From Heliocidaris erythrogramma (lineage: Eukaryota; Echinodermata; Echinoidea; Camarodonta; Echinometridae): a stretch of DNA of 64,000 bases. Where the stretch lies: the NCBI GenBank assembly GCA_025617745.1, contig CM046858.1, positions 28,472,534 through 28,536,533 of the forward strand, given 5' to 3'. Below the pieces are notes generated by a model. It was not told the origin of the DNA and searched no databases. It saw only the letters and a list, made by a program, of their open reading frames with translations. Positions 1 through 12,560 of this stretch are shown piece after piece (the first letter of the stretch is position 1; the number at the start of each line of letters is the position of its first letter). Position numbers and translations under genes: made by a program.

Positions 1-389
1 TAAATTTAGCTATTGGTATTTCCCTCATTAGGCTAGTTGGAATAGCGATGAAGGGCGGAAAATATTTAATGAAACTTCTTGCAGAAAGGATCAAGTTCAA
101 ACCATATTCCAGTAAAAGCATGCACAAAGTGCAATCCAAAGCGTACACTTCTATAGTTAACATACGTTTTTACTGATCCATAATCTGAGTTTTAATTTTT
201 GCAGCGGTCGTTAGTTTTAGATCACAAATGAACCTTTTCTTCACCTCGCTTTCACTTTCGACGATTTAATGGGGATTTTTAAGGGAATGTTAGGACTGGA
301 ATATGATCCTGTTGTTCTTGTGTGACTTGTCATAGAGGAAAATGATGGAATAAAGAGAAAAAACAACAACCAAAACAAAATCCATATTA

Positions 390-775
390 TTATTAATAAG
401 TATTTGGCGCCCCCCGTGCCTGGGATGGGAAAAGCGAACTGAATCACTGTAATCCTCGGTTCGCTCCTCCCGATATAACTGACTGGGATGTGCAGGGGTA
501 TACCATTACATCGGGATATCCCCTACTCTTCATCGAACAGTGCAGTGGGTTTTTAACGTGCAAAGGTGGTAACTCTTCTTTACACAGGCCTCCATTTAAC
601 GTACTATCCGAGGGACGGAGTTTTTTTCCACTGTAACATAGCCTGCGTCTATGAAACAAGGGAGGAGCACGTTAACACACAACGCAGGCTTCAGTCATCC
701 TCCCGGGGTGGATTCGAACCCACGATCTTTTGTTCGACAGGCAGCCGCTTTATCGACTGAGCCAACTCGCCTCCT
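390..775 (-). repeat. tRNA-headed SINE, copy A
   Basis: Read on the minus strand, the head carries a Pol III A box (GGCTCAGTCGATAAAGCGG) and B box (GGTTCGAATCC), like a tRNA. The rest does not fold as a tRNA and runs into a roughly 300-bp body. The body contains a central segment with TCGGATAGTACGTTAAA followed by GCACGTTAAAAACCCACTGC. That layout is typical of SINEs with a conserved central domain, such as the MetaSINE superfamily described in invertebrates; family assignment is from memory. The 3' side ends in an ATT-rich tail. It is not a functional tRNA gene. Confidence 0.8.
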
Positions 776-859
776 CTCACCTTACTCTTGTTTTTGTTTT
801 GAAATAAACCCCACCCAAATTGAAATTCCTATGAATTCAGGTCGGTCAACGTGACGAAT

Positions 860-3620
860 GTTTGAAAATACTTATCACATTAAGAGGAATATATTATTAA
901 CCTTTTTGTACTAACACTGATCTACATTTGCCACACTCCACCCAGGTGATGATGACTGGGTACATGTATGGTTATTCCTGATAATGGTTGCTGTAGCTCA
1001 AGCAAGGGTAATAATTTATAAAGCTCTTTGGAAATGTTACGTCATAATGTGATGCGCGCTATACAAAAAGGGAATATTATCATGATTATCATGATTATTA
1101 TGTAATTCCTATGTATTTCACGTGCCTTTGAATTGGAACCATATAGGTAAAATACATCAAGTGCATTACACTAAAATGATGTGGTTGATTATGTACAAAA
1201 TGTGGTCAAAAGGGGCGTGAGCTTTCGATCCTAGCAGAATCTTCGTCAGAGGCAAAAAGACAAACATAAAAAGCAAGGCAAGCATATATAGACTACAGAC
1301 AAAAAACAGTATACATGTAACGGGAACTGTAAGGGAGGGGCTGGGGACACAAAACAATGGAAACAAAAGGGGAGTGTGGGGAGTCAAAAGCAAGGAGTGA
1401 AGTAGGTGTGGAGGGGGATTAAAGCAAACACAAAGGCGTGGAGATGCAAGGACAGTAATGAGCCCCAAGCTCAAGTGTGGGGAACCTGTGGAAGCAAAGG
1501 ATAAATGGGGAGGCAACATCAAACAGGATAAGGAACAATGCAAAGACAAGGGGTAAGTGAAAGGAATAAGTACAAAATGTGTCGCTGATGAGCTGTAGTT
1601 TTATCGATAAAATACAACACACCGCATTAGCTCTCCACTCTGAATAGCTACTTCATTAATGCTTGATTGATGCAATTACATTAACGTGCCACCATAATGT
1701 GTTCTCCATTCACAATAGCGGTGGGGGGGGGGGGGGGGTTAAAACTGTTAAAATCTGTCGTTGCGCCTCGCACTCTCTGCGAATCAAAGTGAGTGCTTAT
1801 CGATGCGGTTCTATGTAAATCTATAAGAATCTCAAATTGGGAAGTTGGGAAGTAGATTGTGGCGTATTCCGGGTCAACTCTCTGGTTTGTCGTACTCTCA
1901 GTATACTCAAAATAATCATATTGATGATAACATATTGTCACACAGGTTCTTCAAAAATGATCCTACCGATTAATAGCTTTTGAAAAACGCCTCTACATCA
2001 CCGTGATATTACCGATTCGGCCACTGTGAAATTCCCAGAATGCGCAGTGCGAATAAAACAAAAAATATACACAACTTTGATACAATCTTCTAATCTAAAA
2101 TGTATAATCTCTATGAGCTGGGAATGTAATTCACATTTGTTGTTTCAGTTTTAAAACAATTGCTGAGTAATTTCAACTGAGTTTTTTTGTATTTGAATAG
2201 AAAGGGTATTAAACTCAACTCAAACTCACGAAAGGTCTTATTACAAACTAAATTTATGGTATTTTATTTGCAATTATGACACAATCTTGGCTTTATCCGC
2301 ATCCCTTGTGCCAGGTAAGCCTTTTTATTGAGTCATTCAAATGGACAACAATTATTTTGGAAGCTATCTATCTTTCATGAAAGTCTACTATCAATTACTT
2401 TGGTAATTCTCAACACAATGTGTCCTTCCTTGCTTTTCTTTACAGTCTTTAAGGTCAGTAAAACTATGAGTTCATGTGCTATGCAGGTGAAATCGTACAA
2501 TGGACAAATGAGCATAGAGTTTTTAGTTATCGCGAGACAAGAAGTTATTAAGACAAATTAAGATTATCAGATGGATTGAAACAAGGTCATATGGAAGCTT
2601 AGATACACGGGATCACTTTGAAAAAATGCAGCATGGAGGCACGAACGAGAATTTAGCTTTTAAAAATGATTTTAGACCAAAGTAACCCCAAGTAACACAT
2701 TTATATTTACATTTAACCCACATTCGTTGCATTAGCCTAAACTTTGACGACATTTAAAAAAAAACCTGGTGCTCATTCATCCGTGGCAGAAAAGTCATGA
2801 ATGAGGTATCCATTGGACAGAAAACAATATACTCTTCACCATGTCAGAATAAATTTCAAAATCACATTGGTCACAACTTTTTAATTAGAAGCTATAGAAA
2901 TTGGGCATACTTTTTTATACGCACTGTATAGTGATTGCAACTTTTAAAATGTCTTAACTTTCTTATGGCTTGTCCGATGACGTTCAATTTTCGCCATTAT
3001 GCTTCTCTGATTTTTCCGCTTTCATTCAGAGCAACTGGCCATTAAGGTTGGATTTCCTTTAAATGATGTAAACAAACAGAAGAAGAAGAAGAAGAAGAAT
3101 ACCCGCCCCGTCATTGTAATCACATCGTGTCGATCAAAATAGCAAAGATTCCTTGGTTACTATGGTAATGACGCTATACAGTGCGTTCGTTTTGTCCGCA
3201 AATACCTTAGCTTTTAGGTGCAGTTGGATGTAATCTATACAATATTGATGAATATATAATTTAACAAATCGATAGTGAAGTACAAGTATATTATGTCAAT
3301 ACAATTTCACAAAACATTGTGCACACGAAACGGCCATCATGCCTATTAAAATAGCAACACGGTTGGGTATATTTGAGGGGATTGTATGGCAATTTTCATA
3401 CCATATTTGCTCTCTGATCAGACATTATATTGTTTGTTTTGCTTCTGTTTTATGACAGTCCAGACAGCAGTCACATCAAGAACGGACTGGCCATGGGAAG
3501 ATTAGCAAGTTCTCCCCACAAGCCGGTCAATATTTTGGTTAAAAGGGGCCGATCATACAACAAAAAGGGCATGGGCGCTCCAAAATTCCCCACTCGAATT
3601 TTAGTCAAAGACCGCCCCAA
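860..3620. other. Non-coding stretch of copy A
   Basis: No coding exon is supported. A GCGC-containing, ATT-tailed sequence at about 1005-1090 resembles the 3' end of a LINE or SINE. A 16-base G run is at 1723-1738, and an AGA repeat is near 3080-3100. Short open frames at 1166-1549, 2328-2561 and 3430-3657 lack protein-like features. Confidence 0.6.
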
Positions 3621-3624
3621 AATC

Positions 3625-3775
3625 AGGGCCCCGTTTCATAAAACTCTTTATCAATAGCAATTGCAAACAGATCTATGACATATTTGTTCTCAGACAATAA
3701 ACATGGTCATGATTTCAATAGCTTATAACAGTCATTGTGATTTGTTATTGATAGCAAGTTTTTGAAACAGGGTCC
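3625..3775. mobile_element. Short MITE with inverted ends
   Basis: The left end (GGGCCCCGTTTCATAAAACT, followed by CTTTATCAATAGCAA) is the imperfect reverse complement of the right end (TTGTTATTGATAGCAAGTTTTTGAAACAGGGTCC, written here as a mixed repeat description). The element is about 150 bp and has no coding capacity. A related but distinct element lies at 20617-20754. The copy in the duplication is at 58282-58431. Confidence 0.7.
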
Positions 3776-4339
3776 TTATCATCATGTAGATACATCCTCC
3801 AGTGTAGCAACTGTAAATTATGTAGATTTATTTTTCACCGCTTACATAAACTATCTAACTGATGAACGACATTCAAACAAGGCAGCTATGCCTATTTGAA
3901 CTCTGTCGCATGTTGACGCACCTAGTAGACGTAAATTTCAAGGGAACCACGGTTTAAACTTGATTACCAATCGTACATTGATTGATAACAATGCAAATGA
4001 GTGTGTGTGCCAGGGAGAGAGCGGGGGCTCCAGCAATTCATCTGGGAGACGGGCAGTTTGAAAAGGACTTTGAGGAAAACAAACGACACAAGTGACGAGA
4101 ATGTTCGTCACGGTTTAATTGTGATTCTTTGAACAAAGATAACGAGAAACATATTTGGTGAATTCACTTATATATTGTATTTTCCTTTTTATAAATAATA
4201 TAGTTCAAAAAATAAATGGATTCCGTGAATTAAGATGTCCATTGTATATCCCTTTTCCAGATCGAACAAATATTATGATAATATATTTAGTGAATTCTCT
4301 TTATTGAATTAATTTGTTTATTTCCAGATCTCAAAAGAC

Positions 4340-5380
4340 ATGGAGACGTTGAACGACACCCTTGGCTCAAACGATGAGGAGGACGACAAGAGAGTCATCT
4401 ACATTCTCCAAGGCCTTGTCATCTTCGTCTTCGCCGTCCTCATCATCGCCACCAACATCTTGAACCTCATAATCATCCCTCGTTTACCAGACATCAACGA
4501 AGCCAGTAAGGTCTTCTACAACTGTCTGTCCTCCGCCGATATCCTCCTCGGTATCGTTCTTCTTCCCGCCTTACCGTCTGCGATAGTTGGTGGTTGGCCT
4601 TTCGGAGATGTCGTCTGCAAAATCTTTGGTTTCGGTATGACCCTAGTCGCCGGTCTGTCTTCCGGAAGTTTGCTGCTCCTCAATCTCGACCGCTTCTTCA
4701 GTATAGCTTCTCCACTTCGCTACATGGCCATCATGGATCGACGAAAAGCTTTCATTATCGCCATTAGTTCAGCCATCACCGAAGCAACTTTCCTATTAAT
4801 CATATTGTTTGTGAACCCCTTTGGTGCGGGAATCATTCGATACTCAAAACTTGGTGCGTGCATCATGTCTTTCTACGAACCGAGCTTCCTCGCGTATTCG
4901 CTCGCAATCTTTGCACTCTGTATCTGGTCATTCGTCCCGATCCTTGCCATCATGTACGCCAGGATTGTGTGCATCAGCAGGCGACACGTGAGACGCATTC
5001 AGGTCCAGGAACTTACAGCTCGAGTGAGCAAAGTAGACGGGAGCGATGAGCTGGGCTTACCAGACGATAAGCCCCTAGTGGCCAAGAAATCGGTCAACCA
5101 CCGAGCGATACGCATGACCCTTTTGGTTACCGGCACCTACGTCGCGGCCTGGGCGCCGTTCACAATTTGCCAAATTTATATTTCCGTGGTAAAAGATGTG
5201 TCAGTCATCGTGAGGGTGTTGGTATCTTGGCCGCTGCTGTTGAATCCTCTGTGCAATGTTATCATTTACTCGGTGACAAAACGTTCCTATCGAACTTTGG
5301 CGCGAAATCTACTGAAAGGTTGTCTGCGCTGTTCACTCGCAGATCTCCGTAACGCATCATCTCATGACATTCTTGTATAG
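4340..5380 (+). CDS. Class A (rhodopsin-like) GPCR, copy A
   Basis: This 346-aa receptor has seven hydrophobic segments. The N-terminus is short and acidic with an N-glycosylation site (N5-D-T). The conserved disulfide pair would be C93 (start of TM3) and C174 (ECL2). The DRY position reads D117-R118-F119. TM6 has W271-A-P273, and TM7 has N302-P303 through Y310 followed by a basic helix-8 segment. The protein ends in DILV, a possible class II PDZ ligand. The coding region is one exon. A consensus acceptor (TTTATTTCCAG, ending at 4327) sits 12 bases before the ATG, so an upstream 5'UTR exon is expected, and the start is fixed by alignment to the two paralogues. It probably signals through G proteins at the plasma membrane; the ligand is unknown. 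Expanded single-exon families like this are known in sea urchins (surreal-GPCRs), but membership is inferred. Confidence 0.93.
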   Translation: METLNDTLGSNDEEDDKRVIYILQGLVIFVFAVLIIATNILNLIIIPRLPDINEASKVFYNCLSSADILLGIVLLPALPSAIVGGWPFGDVVCKIFGFGMTLVAGLSSGSLLLLNLDRFFSIASPLRYMAIMDRRKAFIIAISSAITEATFLLIILFVNPFGAGIIRYSKLGACIMSFYEPSFLAYSLAIFALCIWSFVPILAIMYARIVCISRRHVRRIQVQELTARVSKVDGSDELGLPDDKPLVAKKSVNHRAIRMTLLVTGTYVAAWAPFTICQIYISVVKDVSVIVRVLVSWPLLLNPLCNVIIYSVTKRSYRTLARNLLKGCLRCSLADLRNASSHDILV

Positions 5381-5445
5381 AGCACACCCCCGTGATCTGC
5401 TGCAGACAGTACTGAAAAACCCCACACCACCATACAGTTGTCTAG

Positions 5446-6181
5446 AGCCCGCCTCACACGAGAGGTCATTTGCTGACGTTAGGACCGCGTCAGTGACTTA
5501 TACGGTATTTTGAAAGAGTGATATCTTTCAAAAAGTGATTGCAAAATGAACGGTGCAAACAAGAGTTTTAAGCCAGGCTCACACGAGGCCTCATTTCAAT
5601 TCTCGCTACGTTATACCCCAAATACGCAATTGCACCAACAGATGGCGTTTGTCATGCAAACCACGCATGCGATTGGGTCGACAAGTGTTTGTCTTTTTGC
5701 ATTGAAAATGTACACAGGTATTACAAAAATCCTCGAGTTTGAGTATAAATTAACATGTTTGAAAAGATACCATCATGATTTATTGAGACAATTGGTTGCA
5801 TTTTCAAAATTTGAGTGGTTTATGTCATGCGATCCACAAATTAAGCATTTTAGCACTCATTTTATTCATAAGCCGTAGTATTTCAATACGGACCGGAAGT
5901 GAAGTTGCGAAGATGCGGACCATTTCCATTAAATTGCCATCTACGTCGAAAATTGCATATTTGAGGTAGCGAGAATTGCGTCAGTACCTGCGCGAATTGA
6001 GCATGTGAAGGCAATTAAGCCAATTAAGCCATTCCCCAGTTATTAAGATTATTATTTGCACTGATCATTTTGTAATCACTTTTTAAAGGATATCACTCTT
6101 TCATGTCGCGCAAAAGAGAGTGTGCAAGTCACTGACGCTGTCCCAACGTCAGCAAATGATGCATCGTATGAGCCGGGCCTT
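5446..6181. mobile_element. MITE or foldback element, about 0.74 kb, copy A
   Basis: The left end (AGCCCGCCTCACACGAGAGG, then TCATTTGCTGACGTTAGGAC) is inverted at the right end (ends GTATGAGCCGGGCCT). The similarity extends roughly 120 bases inward and includes the GAGTGATATC segment. A subterminal copy of the end (AGCCAGGCTCACACGAGGCC) begins at about 5570. A third related end is at about 52859-52990. The 110-aa open frame at 5546-5878 lies inside it and is not considered a gene. Confidence 0.7.
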
Positions 6182-6976
6182 TAGTGACTGTCGTATGGCT
6201 TAATTGCGTTAACAGGGTCGATTAGCTCATGTAATGGCACAACGATGCGCCATTTAATTAAGGCTGTTGATTCGTTTGATTAAAGGTTTCATTCCATATT
6301 AAACAGTACAGATATTCCCGGCGATCTGATCGTCAACGCCGATTTTCGGACAGATCTGAAACGTGCATGGCCATCGCACCCCTCCATCAAGGAGTTACGT
6401 AGGCATGGTACCATAGGTGCCTACAGACTGCGTCTGCATGGGTCTGTCGTGTGCATTAATATGCCTTAATGTCCTAAAGCCCCGTGCCGGCCCCGTGCAT
6501 ACAAGGCACTAGGGAGTTTTCGTTCAGCAACTACGCTTTTGAATTGTTTGTCTAAAACAGTGTTAAGTTAACACATTGAACACCAATTTCCACGCAAACC
6601 CGAAACCTTGCGCTACGCTATCGCACCCCTGCTGCAAGAAGTGACGCCTGTACCCAGAGACTGCATTTTGACCTGCCCTAATATTATGTTTGAATATCCT
6701 AGGAATGTCTAAAGTGACACCTCTTTAGGCATTACTATGATTGATGTCTCATGAATCTCTCTTTTTTGCACTGACTGAGTGAAGACGGCAATATAAACAG
6801 CACTAGAACGACAGTACTGATGTTGATGACTTCGCTCTGTATAGAGAAGTTCAATGTAGCAATGAAATCGTGTCTAATCGTTCATATAAGAGATCTTCTT
6901 CTTCTTTCGTATGAGGCAGCTATGCAGTTTGGTCCAGACGTCGCAGCCAGCTCAGTGTGTCGGGGTTGGGGTTTGC

Positions 6977-7075
6977 TACATCAAGGATTGTTTTCCGGTG
7001 GGGGTAGGGCACTCATGGAGGATGTGGAGTGCTGTCTGGTCAGTGCGTCCACAGATGCAGGCTGCCGATAGGCGC
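6977..7075 (-). pseudogene. LINE reverse-transcriptase tail fragment (Cys/His motif), copy A
   Basis: The minus strand encodes CICGRTDQTALHILHECP, the C-x-C..H-x3-H-x-C type motif found near the C-terminus of many non-LTR ORF2 proteins. The open stretch is short and ends at a stop at 6977. The surrounding 6182-7430 holds no other recognisable coding sequence. The counterpart is at about 61629-61727. Confidence 0.45.
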
Positions 7076-7429
7076 AGTCCACAACGATGCATGTTATTAT
7101 TAGATAGAGAAGAAAGAGAATCAAACAGAAGTGAACGCTAATGAAAGAACATGTTCATGTCGATGCAAATATTTGCATAAATTCATGCGAATACTTGTTT
7201 GAATTTTACACAATTTACCATAAATGTGTGCCTGCAACAGCCATGTAGAAAGGCTAGTAGCGCAAAAGGTTATATGAAATTTATCTCGCTATACATATTC
7301 TTGTCTGCATTATTTACAAGTTATATTTGGTGGCCTTAAGAATTCTTAGAGCGTTTATTAATTTGATAGGCAATACAATTTGCCAAGCAATGCCGAAGTG
7401 CATGAAAACACTGTTTTATAGTGATTGTT

Positions 7430-8850
7430 ATTTATTAATGTTATACATTAACGATCTCCATGAACTCATCTGCTGTCTTATCATTTATCCTCTTTGCCGA
7501 TGACTCCAATATTTGCTCTCACCAGAACCCCGATACACTTTTGAATATCGTAAACACTGAATTAAAATGCGTTTCTGACTGGATTTAAGCTAACAAATTG
7601 TCGCTCATTATAAATAAAACAAATGTCATGCTATTTATTAACTCTATAACATCCTTACCATGCAGGTAATAACAATAACAATATCGCCCAGGTTGAATCT
7701 ACCAAATTTTGGGGTGTTTATATAGACAGTAAACTAACATGGAAAGTTCAGATTGATTGCTTATGTAAACTGTTATCACGTAATTCAGGTGTAATGAACA
7801 AGCTGAAACCTTTTCTACCTTCTCATGCTATGCTTATACGCTATTCTGCCCTGATCTTGCCCTATCTGAACTATTGTATACTTGCATGCATGGGGAAATA
7901 GCTCCATAACCCTAATGGACAAAATTAATGTTGTACAAAAACGGGTTATTATAATAGTAAATAATGCTGGATTTCGTGCACATACAAATGAGCTTTCATA
8001 TAATTGTAATATCCTTAAGATATCTGACTTGTACTTATACAATCTTGGAATATTTATGTACGAACTCTCGAAAGGTCATTTACCAGGTGCTTTTGTCCCT
8101 ATATTTCAACGCAATAATTTCATGATTGTTGTACATTCCTATCCAACTAGAGAAACAACCATTTCCACTTCTCCCGAACTCGCTGCGTTTTTGCAAACAA
8201 AACAATCACCTTTACTGGACCCAAATTCTGGAACAGCCTGAATAACGAACTGGTTGATAGCCCCTCCAACAAATCTTTGAAACGGAAGCTTCCTTTTAAG
8301 TAAGTACATGTATGTATGAATATTTATATCATGCTGGATCGTACAGCTGGTCACATAGACTTTGTTCGTGTAACAGTCCTGCCTTTTGTCTTCTCCTCCT
8401 TCTTCTAGCTTCTTCTGCTTTCTTCTTCCTTTTCTCCTTTTGTTCTTCCTTTTCTTTTCTTTTCTTTCTTCTTCTTCTTCTCTTTCGTATTTTTCGTTTC
8501 TTTACTCCACATTCTGAGCTTTGCTCTCCTTGTACGTTTAGTAAATCTGATACTTCTAATTTTATTGCATCCCAATCAGAATTAAGGACTCTATACGGGA
8601 GCCTAATTATTTACAAGCAATGCTTTTTATTTAGGCTCCCCACATTTTACATGTTTCTTCTTTTTGCCAGTCGTTTATATCTCTCTCACACATTCTACCT
8701 ATTTACTGTACATTGTACTTGATTTGAGTTCTTTACCATTATGTTTTGAAATTGACAAATATGCTTGTAAAATCGGTTTTGTAAAAATTGATTTGATGTA
8801 AAAGTGGAACAAATAAACTTCAAACTTCAAACTTCAAACTTCAAACTTAA
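7430..8850 (+). pseudogene. Non-LTR retrotransposon (CR1/Jockey-like LINE) 3' end, copy A
   Basis: Translation across frames gives a degenerate reverse transcriptase. A YINDLHE segment is followed, after a frameshift, by FADDSNI (the catalytic xxDD box) and a DWI..NKLSLIINKT segment. Then comes YIDSKLTWK, LPYLNYCILA, VQKRVI..NNAGFRAHTN and a YPTRE..FP-type C-terminus. In-frame stops (for example after DWI) and frame changes make it non-functional. The element ends in AATAAA followed by CTTCAAA repeats at about 8812-8850, a typical LINE tail. The counterpart is at 62080-63495, with fewer tail repeats. Confidence 0.8.
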
Positions 8851-9349
8851 AATCAATACATTATTTGTTCGACTCTGATATAAAACACAAAACAAAACAA
8901 AATCATACTCTCCGAGAAAGTGCAGAAAATGCAAGCCAAAACGGCACAGCAGTATAGGCCCATATATCATTATCTTCAGAAAATAACATTTTTTGTATTT
9001 GTTCATCAGAACGACCTATTTTGTAATGAAAAAATGAAAACCAATGAATCATTAATCCGCTTGCATTTGTAATGTAATTGAGAGATGCTTTCTCGGGAAG
9101 GGAAGCATTATATTTGGTTGCTTTTAGTAGAAAGATATCAAATGGAAACATCACTCTCGGCTTGCCTAGTTCTTTTGAAACCAGGTTGATAGGGTAACTA
9201 TTTGAACAATAGAATACATCAGTCACCACGTAAACACACAAACAAAAGGATTCGATTTGCTGATTAATAATTGTCGTTGATCAGTTCTGGAAAAGCAATT
9301 AAAAATTTATCTAGCAACGCAGGAAGAATAACATCGATGTATAAGGTGG

Positions 9350-10160
9350 AAAAACGGTTAGCAGGCATTTTGGGGAACAAATTCAGTATTCTGCGCCCTT
9401 TTTGATCATTAAAAACAGTAGTGGAGCTACTGGGGGGGGGGGGAGGCACGTGCCCTGTTCCGTCGCCCAATCGAATGTGATGGAAAAAAGGAAAACAGAG
9501 GAAACAAGAGGTAGCGAGAGAGTAAATAAAATATAAAAGAGATGGAGTATGAAAGAGAGAGACATAATAAGCCCCCTAATCTGTGGACTCGTTAATTCAT
9601 CGCCACTGATTACAAAATTTCATTTGATTGGATAGTTGAGTTCATTCATAAAACAAGTCGAAAACTCCCTTCCACTGAAATATGACATCCGCCTGGTTTT
9701 TTTAAATGTAGTTTAATGTGCTATTTTTTAAACAACACGGTACAGCAACTGCCTCCTAAACAAAGCGATTCAAACTTTGCTGATTATGTGTATTAAAATG
9801 TTTTCAAAACGTTGTTTGCTGTTGAACTACTCTTGAAAATGCAATTTTAAGGGACGGTTTTATAAATTACTTTGTCAAGATGTACATTATTCCCATCCGG
9901 CCTTTCATTTAGGAATTTAGGAGTTTAAAAAGGAGGTAAAATGTGTTTGAATACAAAAAAAAATGATTATTTTCCATCGGCAAAGGCCTTTACTTTTGTT
10001 CTGTTACAATCCACAAACAAATAAATGAAAAGCTTGTATACATTAAACTAAACGTTCGATTAATTCTGTGAAAATTTGTGTCTGTGAATAATTAAATATT
10101 AATGATTCATAAATCTGTTATTTGAAATATATCATGCACACAGGAGGAGGAGAGTGAGAC

Positions 10161-10202
<42 letters not shown>

Positions 10203-11140
10203 AGATATGTGAAGATGGGGAGGGAAGAATCGAAATGAAAAGAGAGGAGAAACAACGAGGAGAGTGAGAGAGAGAGGGGGGGGGGTGAGAATGACCGTAA
10301 ACACCCCTCCTCCCGAGTGTTGGAGCAGTCAGGGAGGGGGGGGGGGGGGGGGGGGGAGGTACCATGAACCACCTTTTGCAAATGGATTTAAAGGATACTT
10401 AAAACAAAAAATATGGAACGTTCATTTAAAGCATAATGTTTCTGACTGAAATATCTGGGCCCCGTCTTAAAGAGAAGCGATTGATTCGAATGGATCACAA
10501 ATTAAAATGGATAGCTGTTGTGTACTTAAAAGATAGGAGATTATAAATTTGCAATTTCAACTCGTTAATTAGACAGGGCCACGGTCTATGATGCTCTCTA
10601 AATACAACTAAATAAATTATCATTTTTTATTCTACAGATTGTGAAAAAAAATCATCATCAAGTAACAGCACATATACGCCATTTTCATATCTGGCACTCT
10701 TTCTTTTGAAAGAACAGGTTGATGCTTTACACTTAAAGACCTCAGCCTGACCGAATTTTGAAATATACCCTTTATTCATCCACGGGGAGCTATATATTTT
10801 CTGAACAAATTGAAACCAACTTCATGAGATTCCGTTTCCTGTGGAATGAGTAACAGCGTCCCGAATGTTGAGCCCCGGTGGTTTTTCTGACGAGGGCCCC
10901 GTCTCTGAGGAACGCTACTTTGCGGGGGGGGGGGGGGGGGGGGGTGAAAATTTGATGACGACATATCGTGTAGACGCACTCGGAGCTGTATACATGACAT
11001 GTCGTCACACGTCTAGCGACCCCCTGCAGTTTCCTCTGTTGTTACGCCATAGGGAGGGGGCGGACCAAAAAAATTATCTTTTTTATTTTTTATGGATAAA
11101 CGGAGACGAAAATTTATGAATACCCAGGGTAATTATATTC
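9350..11140. other. Non-coding, simple repeats and poly-G tracts
   Basis: No exon is supported. There are G runs at about 9431-9441, 10336-10356 (21 G) and 10924-10944 (21 G), and GA-rich repeats at 10140-10270. Proline- or glycine-rich open frames across these runs are translations of low-complexity DNA. Confidence 0.7.
10458..10580. mobile_element. Probable short MITE
   Basis: The left end GGGCCCCGTCTTAAAGAG is imperfectly inverted at the right end (AATTAGACAGGGCC). The element is about 120 bp, has no coding capacity, and resembles the GGGCCCCGTTT element at 3625-3775. Confidence 0.45.
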
Positions 11141-12338
11141 TTTGTTTACTAAGCTTTACGTCAATATATGGTTGTTTTGGGTCAGGCTGAGGTCTTTAAA
11201 CAAGACAGAAACACTCTACATTTACTTCTTCTGCCACATGCAAAGGGGTGAAATTTGCAACAGATGTAGTTGGCAAAGACTTTCAAAAATCACCATTTCA
11301 ATAACCATAATAATCATCTCGAAATCATTATCGGATTAAGTAATATTCACACATTTCAACAGGTGCTGGACAAGCCTATTGAAATTGCCTTATAAGGTTG
11401 ATTTTTCGAAAGTCTTTGCGACCGTGTTGAACATTTCTTTAATAATAATAATAATATTCAGCTTTTATATAGCGCCTAATACATCGGAGATGTCTCTAAG
11501 CGCTTTACAGATATCTTTTAGCAAATTTACTCTGAAAAGAGCTGCATCCACCATGAAATGTCAGAGTTTCCAATCAAACGTTCAGACAATTTCGTTGCCT
11601 AGCAACAAGAGACGGATGATGTCACGTCAACGCTAGAGTGGTTTTCAGCGTCAAAATTTTAATATTCTCAAATGAGGACAGCATTAAGACCGATTGAACC
11701 TAGCTAATTACGGAAAAGTGGGACAGTGAGTACGTCAGAAAAAAAGAAAGAATGGATGGGTGGAAACTACGAAACTGATTGGAATGGTTTATATAGGACG
11801 CAACAACAGACTTTTAACAAAATTAATTTCGTCATCAAAATGTTCTGCAATGAATATCCTACATTGTATCTCGAAGCACAATGAGCAAGGGGCTTCGATT
11901 CAGGCCCTTGTTCAAGATTGGGATGGAGAAGAGAGGGGGTAAAAAATAATCCGTAAGATGATGATGATGATGATAATAATAACAATAAACGATAACAACG
12001 GCAACATTAACCATAATGCTAATAATGATGATGATAATAATAATGATAATAATAATAATGATAATAATATTAATGATAATAGTAATAACAATAATGATAA
12101 GAATAATAACATTGATAAAATAGCAATAGCACTACTAATAATAATCATCATCATTATAATCATTATTGTTATTGTAATTATAATGATGATAATGTTCATA
12201 GTGTGTCTACCTAAAATTATAAGCCGATTATATTAGGTATAACTTTTATATTTTGCTCATTATTCTTCATTCTTATTTCCGAACGATTTGACTTTTAAAT
12301 CCAAATCGCCTGTGACCCAATCTAAGAAGTATAGCACT
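11140..12338. other. Non-coding with LINE/SINE-type tail and trinucleotide-rich DNA
   Basis: At 11440-11530 a sequence with TATATAGCGCC..AAGCGCTTTACA next to ATA triplets looks like a retroposon 3' tail in minus orientation. Positions 11957-12190 are an imperfect GAT/AAT/ATA repeat. No gene is seen. Confidence 0.6.
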
Positions 12339-12340
12339 TA

Positions 12341-12528
12341 GAGTCCCGTGATAGATAGAGTTACTACATGGATGTCCTGGGGTTTTTTTTTGACACAGAA
12401 TGGCGTTTGAATTCTTTCTATTTAGAACACCCAGGTGCTCATCGAAATTGAATAGAAATGTTATGTAATAGTGGCCCAAAATGGCGTCCAAATCGCGGGT
12501 TGTAGTTACTCTTTCTATAAAGGGACTC
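12341..12528. mobile_element. MITE copy A1 of a TA-flanked family
   Basis: This is a degenerate copy of the family best seen at 49947-50133. It shares the internal segment ATTCTTTCTATTTAGAACAC and CCAGGTGCTCATCG, and has ends GAGTCCCGTGATAGATAGAG and CTTTCTATAAAGGGACTC. TA precedes the left end. Confidence 0.7.
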
Positions 12529-12560
12529 TGGTAGCACTCAGAACATGGATGGCTCTGGTA

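Larger units (their letters stand above)
1..9349. repeat. Segmental duplication, copy A
   Basis: This block matches 54438-64000 base for base over long stretches in the same orientation. The match begins with the first base of the window and continues to the last base, so both copies may extend further. Coding sequence is nearly identical. Non-coding sequence shows scattered substitutions and indels; for example, a short segment near 257-297 is present here and absent from the other copy. It contains a tRNA-headed SINE, two MITEs, a GPCR gene and a LINE relic, each with a counterpart in copy B. Confidence 0.95.

Noticed and set aside
700-775. tRNA gene on the minus strand
   Set aside because: A and B boxes are present, but the acceptor and anticodon arms do not form a convincing cloverleaf, and the sequence continues into a SINE body.
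5546-5878. 110-aa open frame
   Set aside because: It lies within an inverted-repeat element and is not preserved intact in the duplicate copy.
8312-8722. Hydrophobic 136-aa frame (and the basic minus-strand frame in copy B)
   Set aside because: It is a translation of the CT-rich LINE 3'UTR and is not conserved in frame between the two copies.
10107-10381. Pro/Ser/Leu-rich frames
   Set aside because: Low-complexity translations of GA repeats and poly-G runs.
11912-12236. Ile- or Asn-rich frames
   Set aside because: Translations of the GAT/AAT repeat.
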